A stretch of 64,000 nucleotides of DNA from Whalleya microplaca (taxonomy: Eukaryota; Ascomycota; Sordariomycetes; Xylariales; Xylariaceae), in NCBI GenBank assembly GCA_022497155.1, contig MU385715.1, positions 558,001 through 622,000 of the forward strand, given 5' to 3'. The notes under the pieces are model-generated. The model saw only the letters and a program-made list of their open reading frames with translations. It made no database searches and was not told the DNA's origin. The stretch's first letter is position 1, and each line of letters starts with the position of its first letter. Positions 58,762 to 64,000 of the stretch are shown here, one piece after another. A program made the position numbers and the translations under genes.

Positions 58762-60262
58762 ATGCCGGACTACACGGATCTACGGATAACCGTCATCGGC
58801 GCCGGTAAGTTCTCGCGCGCGCAACCGCGCAGCCGAAGGCATACACGTTGAAACGGTACATACAACACATGTTCATGACGGTGGCTAACAAGCATCGTGT
58901 GCACTCACAGGCATGGGCGGACTGGCAGCCGCGCTCGCCTTCGCCAAAAAGGGGTTCAAGCAGATCGCGGTATACGAGACGGCGTCGAACCTCGGGTTCG
59001 TCGGGGCGGGGATCCAGCTGGCGCCGAACATGGTGCGGGTGCTGGACCGGTGGGGGTGCTGGACGGGGCAGGCGATCGAGGCCGAGGCGACCAACATCCG
59101 CGCGTCCAGCATCCGCGTCGGCGCCACCAACGCCGAGCTCGCCCACGTCGAGATGCCCGACATCGCGGCCAAGTACGGCTACCCCCACTGCACCGGCCAC
59201 CGCGCCTCGCTCGCCGGCGGCCTCTACGACGCCTGCCGCCGCGAGCCCGCCATCGCGTTCCACTTCTCCACGTCGCTAGCAAGTGTGACCTCCTTCGGCC
59301 CCGAGAGGACTACCTTCGTCGCCCAGCCCCGCAACGCCGAGCCCTACGAGGTCGAGACCGACGTCCTGCTCGGCGCCGACGGCATCAAGTCCACCGTGCG
59401 CACGGAGCTGCTGCGGGCGCTGAACGTCTCGGCCGAGGTAGAAGACACGGGGCAGGCAGCCTACCGGATCATGCTACCCCGCTCGATGATGGAATCGGAC
59501 CCGGAACTCCTCGAGCTCCTCGACGCAGATACCGCGCTGCGGTGGATCGGCGAGAAGCGGCACATCGTGGCGTACCCGATCAGCGGCAAGACGATCTACA
59601 ACCTGTCGACGTGCCAGCCGGACGTGAACTTCGCCGCGGCGCCGAGCGCGACGTACACGACGCGCGCGAGCAAGGTGGCCATGCTCAAGGTGTACGCGGA
59701 CTTCTGCCCCCTCGTGCAGAAGATGCTCAACATGGTCCCCGAGGGCGAGGTCTGCGAGTGGCGCCTGCGCTCGCACAAGCCGCTGCCGGCCTGGTCGCTC
59801 GGCACCGTCGCGCTCGTCGGCGACGCCTGCCACCCGACGCTGCCGCACCTGAGCCAGGGCGCCGCCATGGCGATCGAGGACGGCGCCGTGCTCGCGGAGG
59901 TCGTGAGCCGGGCCGCGGGCGTCGGGGACAACAAGAAGGAGGCCGTGGCCAAGGCGCTGCGGGTCTACGAGCTGCTGCGGAAGACGCGGACCTCGACGCT
60001 GGTCGAGATGGCGGATTACTCGGCGCGCCTGCTGCACCTGGGCGAGGGCAAGGCCAAGGAGGAGCGGGACAGGCAGTTCGCGGCCGGCAAGAAGAAGGGC
60101 ACGCCGATCCCGGACAAGTGGGCGAGTCCCGAGGTGCAGGATATGATCTATAAGTACGACTGCGTGAAGGAGGCCCAGGAGAAATTCGATGAGCTTTTCG
60201 CAGGGCTTGCGGACCAGCCGAATGGACTGGCCAATGGGCATAGCAACGGGGTGGCGGCATAG
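58762..60262 (+). CDS. class A FAD-dependent monooxygenase, salicylate-hydroxylase-like
   Basis: Exons 58762-58804 and 58911-60262 encode 464 aa; GTAAGT donor, GCTAAC branch site, CACAG acceptor. The first exon ends inside the Rossmann motif VIGAGMGGLAAALAFAKKG (GxGxxG), so the splice is certain. The DG motif LLGADGIKSTVR and the flavin GD motif VALVGDACHPTLPHLSQGAAMAIEDG complete the triad of class A flavoprotein hydroxylases. The active-site region resembles salicylate 1-monooxygenase and related aromatic hydroxylases that use NAD(P)H and oxygen. Substrate is not readable. There is no secondary-metabolite gene close by, which favours a catabolic role. High GC at third positions gives a 418-aa shadow frame. 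Confidence 0.93.
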
Positions 60263-60733
60263 AGCCGAAGCTAAGTTTACGGCGTTGTATAGAAATGCGT
60301 ATGGATAAAGAAGCAGTAGCACGATCTTAGCAGTAGAAGATGGCATCGTCCCGAGTGAGACTTGAGGTGTCGTTTCAAGGCTGCTTTAGAGAGGAAGCAG
60401 AAATGTACTATGATTACAAATGACTCTATTTCATAAGCTCAAAGCGCCAGTCTTGACAGCTCGTTTTCAGACGGACGACAAAACATACCCTCGCAAATAT
60501 CCTACTCGGTGCTCATCGTCGTTTCATCTTCAACCATCCATTCAGCTAGTGATGCGCGCGGAAATGCAATATCACGTAGACATCGGAAGAAAGATTGCCT
60601 CCACTCCTATCCACGTTTTCCCAAGTGATGCCTTGTTCTTGTTTGTTGTGTATGCAAATGTTTTTTTATCTGACGTCCAGATCCGCGTAGCATCTCGGGA
60701 ATATCCACGTCCCACACCGCCGCCGCCGTCTTC
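60263..60733. other. convergent 3' spacer
   Basis: Tail-to-tail spacer of 471 nt between the monooxygenase and the CYSTM gene. Nothing else seen. Confidence 0.6.
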
Positions 60734-61069
60734 TTAGAACAGACAATCCAAACAGCAGCAGCAGGCGACCGCACCGAGCAACGCACCCAGACACCCGTCG
60801 CGAGAGCTGCTGCCTTGGTTCTGCTGTTGAGGGGGATAGTAGCCCTGCTGCGGCGGCGGATAGCCCTGCTGCGGGGGGTAGCCCTGTTGCGGGGGATATT
60901 GGCCCTGAGGCGGATAGTAGCCCATGGGCGGTTGTTGGTAGTAGTTCTGGCCTTGGTTCGGGTCGCCGTATCCCTGAGGCGGTCCCTGGGGCGGATAGCC
61001 CTGGTGGTACGATGCCTGGGGCTGTTGGGGACCGCCGTATGCGGGAGGCTCGTCGACTTTGTGAGACAT
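60734..61069 (-). CDS. CYSTM-family cysteine-rich membrane-tail protein
   Basis: A single-exon 111-aa protein. Residues 1-90 are Pro/Gln/Tyr/Gly-rich with tandem YPPQQG units, and the C terminus is CLGALLGAVACCCCLDCLF, the cysteine-rich hydrophobic CYSTM module that anchors these stress-related tail proteins to membranes, often with palmitoylation. The start MSHKVDEPPAYGG is typical. Members are linked to stress tolerance and metal or membrane protection in fungi and plants. Role here is inference. Confidence 0.88.
   Translation of the reverse strand: MSHKVDEPPAYGGPQQPQASYHQGYPPQGPPQGYGDPNQGQNYYQQPPMGYYPPQGQYPPQQGYPPQQGYPPPQQGYYPPQQQNQGSSSRDGCLGALLGAVACCCCLDCLF
60845..60925. repeat. coding YPPQQG repeats of the CYSTM protein
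   Basis: Imperfect 18-24 nt units in the minus-strand frame encode YPPQQG/YPPPQQG. Likely to vary in copy number between strains. Confidence 0.7.
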
Positions 61070-64000
61070 GTTGATGGAGAGGGGCAGAGGCGCGACTCGG
61101 TCGATTCAGAAAAGGTCGATTTCTCGCAAGCGCTGTGTATGCGATCGAACGGATCCCGTGCGGCGGATTGATTGATGAGTGAGAGACGAGAAGATAGAGT
61201 GTTGGGGGAGAGCCAAACAAAGCCGGAGCCTTGCGCTAATATACAATTAAATATGTATGTATGTAGGTACGTATAAGTACGTGGTATGCTTTCGGATAGC
61301 CGGCTCCTGGGCGCTGGGAAGAGTAAGTTAGAACTTAGAGTTGTGGCGAAGCGAGGGGAGGCGTCGTCTGGTTGACGAGTCCAGTCCTGAGCTCTTTGGC
61401 GGGTAGACAACAGAGCTTATTAATAAGACAAGATCTTGGCAAGGAAAAAAAAGTGAGAGAAAAGGGTTTGTTCTTTCCGCAATATGAGTTCGGGTAGAGT
61501 TCAGAAAGAAAGAACGACCGACGTACAGTTTACAAAATTTGTTCCTGGAAGGATCGAATGAAACGAGGTGTTCTCTGGTCAAACTGCTGTATGTAACAGA
61601 TTTTTAGATACCTGTACCTCCTCATACGTACGTGTAAGCCACACGGGAGCAGGGGACTAGGGGTGTTGATGCTGATAATTGTGGGACAGGTTCGCATGTT
61701 TGCGCCACTACGGCCTCAGAAAAGGCGGGGAATCGGCGCTAGAAGCGTGATACGCAACGTCTGCTGCGCCTCGGTCCGTCTCTTAACAGGGTCGATTCAT
61801 TGGCTGTAGTCAGAGGGGTACAGTAAGTTCTCGCGACTCGTTCTTACTAGGTTACACATATATCTCGGGAATACTTTTAGATCTAGGTACAGAATACAGT
61901 ATTATACACTATTTACATTGAGACATATGTCACATCTCCAGGCTGAAAGAGCCTCGCCTTCTCTCAACTGTCTCGAAAATTCTTGAATATGGCAGTTAAA
62001 TGGGACTCTTCAAGAACTTGTGCATGGATATTATAAGAGAGGGACGAGGTGACTTGTGAGAATACGCGTGTCATTCGACAGCTTAACGTCAATTTAAGAA
62101 GACTCTGCTTGCACCGTCTTAACATTCCCTCAGACTAAGTCCTCTAAAGAGACTCTGAAATTACCATCTTAACAGCTAAACTTAGTCAAGCTTAATGTTA
62201 TCGTCACCAATAGTTGAGCAGCCCATTCAAGAAACTCGGCTCTACAATGGCCTCACCGGCATACACCATTTACTAGTCATGAGTGTTAGTTATCTTGATG
62301 GGAAAGTGTGCTACTTTTATATCTGCTGACTTCGAGTTCATTATTCTGAAATGTCCTCAAACGCATCCTGTATTTCTTCACTGGTCATTGACCTTGTTTG
62401 AGTGAGATATGAGCAACTCGCCTGCACAAAGAGAAGATCCTCGAAAAGCAGTGGAATCAGTGAGTTGAGTTCAGAATAGCGTCAGTTTTCGAACCAAAAG
62501 ATCTTATCTTGGAGCACCCCACTGCGATCTAGAACACACTTGGGTTGCCTGTTAGCGTAATCTGGATGTTAATGCAGAACATGAAAAATTAAGGTAAGGA
62601 GGTGACCAGGTATCAGCACTAGCTCTTCACCTTGTCCCGGGCCTCAGGTGTGGGGTGCCCTCACCGAGGAAGCCCTCTCCGCTCCGCTCCGCCTCGAGCT
62701 CGTTATTGCTTGCTTTTAGAATTGCCGCACGGGGTTCTAGAGTCATGAGCATATATCCCAGCAGGAGAATGGGAACACCAAACGCCCATCTCTCTTCACT
62801 GTAGAATGAGACTGATAGCTGAGAGCTGTCCGCCGATGCTTTCCTATTCTCCATGTATGATGTCCATAAGTTTCATGGCCGCATTATAATGGGAATTCTC
62901 TACGACGGAAACTTATAAAGTCTCATCTGTATGAAAGAGGCATTCGCAGGAGGTTGAGGGGTATTCATGCCAATGTTCCATGATGAGACCAACGGCATCA
63001 TCTCAAACACAAAGACACTAAGAAACTTCGATGTTGCTAGTACCGGTATAGTTAACCGTAGACTTACTCCGCTCTCTATCTATCATCTCTATATTGTGAC
63101 TTTTCTCATTAGCATGCTTCAGCAGTGGGTATGCCACTTATATCTCTAAGACTTCGGGGTACTTAGATAAGCTTAAAGGATAATCTGTATTCTCAACAAG
63201 AGTATGAAGTCGTTTACTAAAGGGCCCTCCGAGAACATGCATACTACCTTCAGAACCTAGCTGAATATATTTGTTCAGACTACACGAGCACAAATTTAGT
63301 CAAATGTAACAAGATTTACCTTGACTCCTCTAAAGAGACTATTAACGAGGTTAAGTGAAACCTCCAATACCAACTTGGACGACGATAAGCTAGTCTATAC
63401 GTAGCATAACGATAGGGGTACCATAATGTAGGGAGTGTCAAGATAGGGGTAATTGTTAGATCCCCTTTTTGTTGTGAGCTCGGGTGAATGGTATTTCCAA
63501 GCGCGTAATTTTTAAAAGAAAACTTCTCATCCGCCGGGACGAGATCACTTAGGTAGACAGATATAATGCTCGATCAACTACTTGCGATTACGGCATCACC
63601 TAGATGATAATTCCACACATACAATAATTGTGATAGAAAGCCAAGTGTGAGAGAAGCTATTCGCGCAGTTGAAGTCTTGCAGCTCAATAACAGTTGCAGC
63701 CAAATTCAAGCCATTGTGATCAAAGTTAATGCAACTGAACTACTTGAATAACTGAAGAGCCCGAGGCTCTGGGAGAGAAGAGAAAGAAAAACGATCAATG
63801 AAATACAGTCGTGGGTACCTCTAGTAAGTAATTTCCAAGTAGTAATACTATGCCCCATTTCAAAAATGCTCCCAGCACCGATAAATGGAGTATGGAGGAG
63901 ATACTTGGGTAGCCTAACTCAATCTCACGTCCCATATACCCTCTAGAGGCAGGGTATGCAGATTTACATTATAGCTTCAATCAAGATGTCTAACTCCCAT
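61070..64000. other. 2.9-kb gene-poor region at the right edge
   Basis: No recognised gene. One GC-richer patch at 62627-62854 gives a 75-aa minus-strand frame (ERWAFGVPILLLGYMLMTLEP) that could be a gene fragment. A 15-nt word recurs at 62140-62154 and 63326-63340. The rest is AT-rich. Confidence 0.4.

Noticed and set aside
58897..60153. 418-aa plus-strand open frame overlapping the monooxygenase
   Set aside because: It is Arg/Pro/Gly-rich and follows from GC-rich third positions of the true frame; the true frame has all FAD motifs.
59474..60346. 290-aa minus-strand frame antisense to the monooxygenase
   Set aside because: Antisense shadow of a GC-rich exon with Arg/Leu/His-biased composition.

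Overview
The window reads as nuclear DNA of a filamentous ascomycete (Pezizomycotina, probably Sordariomycetes; the order is a guess). Genes are mostly broken by 50-110 nt GT-AG introns with CTAAC/CTAAT-like branch sites. GC-rich coding islands sit in AT-richer spacers full of TACC/TACA microsatellites. Families typical of these fungi are present: HET-domain proteins, TSC1, a CSC1/OSCA channel, GPI-anchored GH17 and CYSTM. I reconstructed splice sites by eye. In each multi-exon gene reported here the exon lengths sum to a whole number of codons.

Layout. 1-96: 3' tip of a gene entering from the left. 1.3-2.4 kb: small single-pass membrane protein. 4.3-9.2 kb: two tandem HET-domain genes on the minus strand; the first is broken by a frameshift at a 12-nt homopolymer. 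10.2-15.5 kb: plus-strand run of an Lso2/CCDC124-like ribosome factor, a mitochondrial CoA-type carrier and a hotdog thioesterase. 15.9-23.6 kb: minus-strand nonaspanin (TM9) and CSC1/TMEM63 channel. 25.1-28.6 kb: METTL4-like MT-A70 methyltransferase, mitoribosomal uL23m and a DJ-1/PfpI protein. 29.8-33.0 kb: TSC1 (hamartin). 35.1-36.6 kb: GPI-anchored GH17 glucanase. 39.8-41.6 kb: MFS transporter. 45.0-46.6 kb: RCC1. 48.9-50.6 kb: a four-exon protein of unrecognised family with a spliced HExxH motif. 51.0-53.8 kb: inositol monophosphatase and ribokinase, head to head. 54.1-57.8 kb: a disordered conserved-looking protein and a catalytically dead-looking E2 (UEV) protein. 58.8-60.3 kb: FAD monooxygenase. 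60.7-61.1 kb: CYSTM protein. The last 3 kb is gene-poor.

Function together. There is no operon and no secondary-metabolite cluster. Most genes are independent housekeeping functions: translation and ribosome (Lso2, uL23m), growth signalling (TSC1, RCC1), membrane traffic and mechanosensing (TM9, CSC1), wall remodelling (GH17) and small-molecule metabolism. The accessory-looking parts are the HET pair, the HExxH protein and AT-rich spacers holding at least one decayed coding fragment (about 47.7-47.9 kb). I see no CRISPR, rRNA, convincing tRNA or intact transposon.
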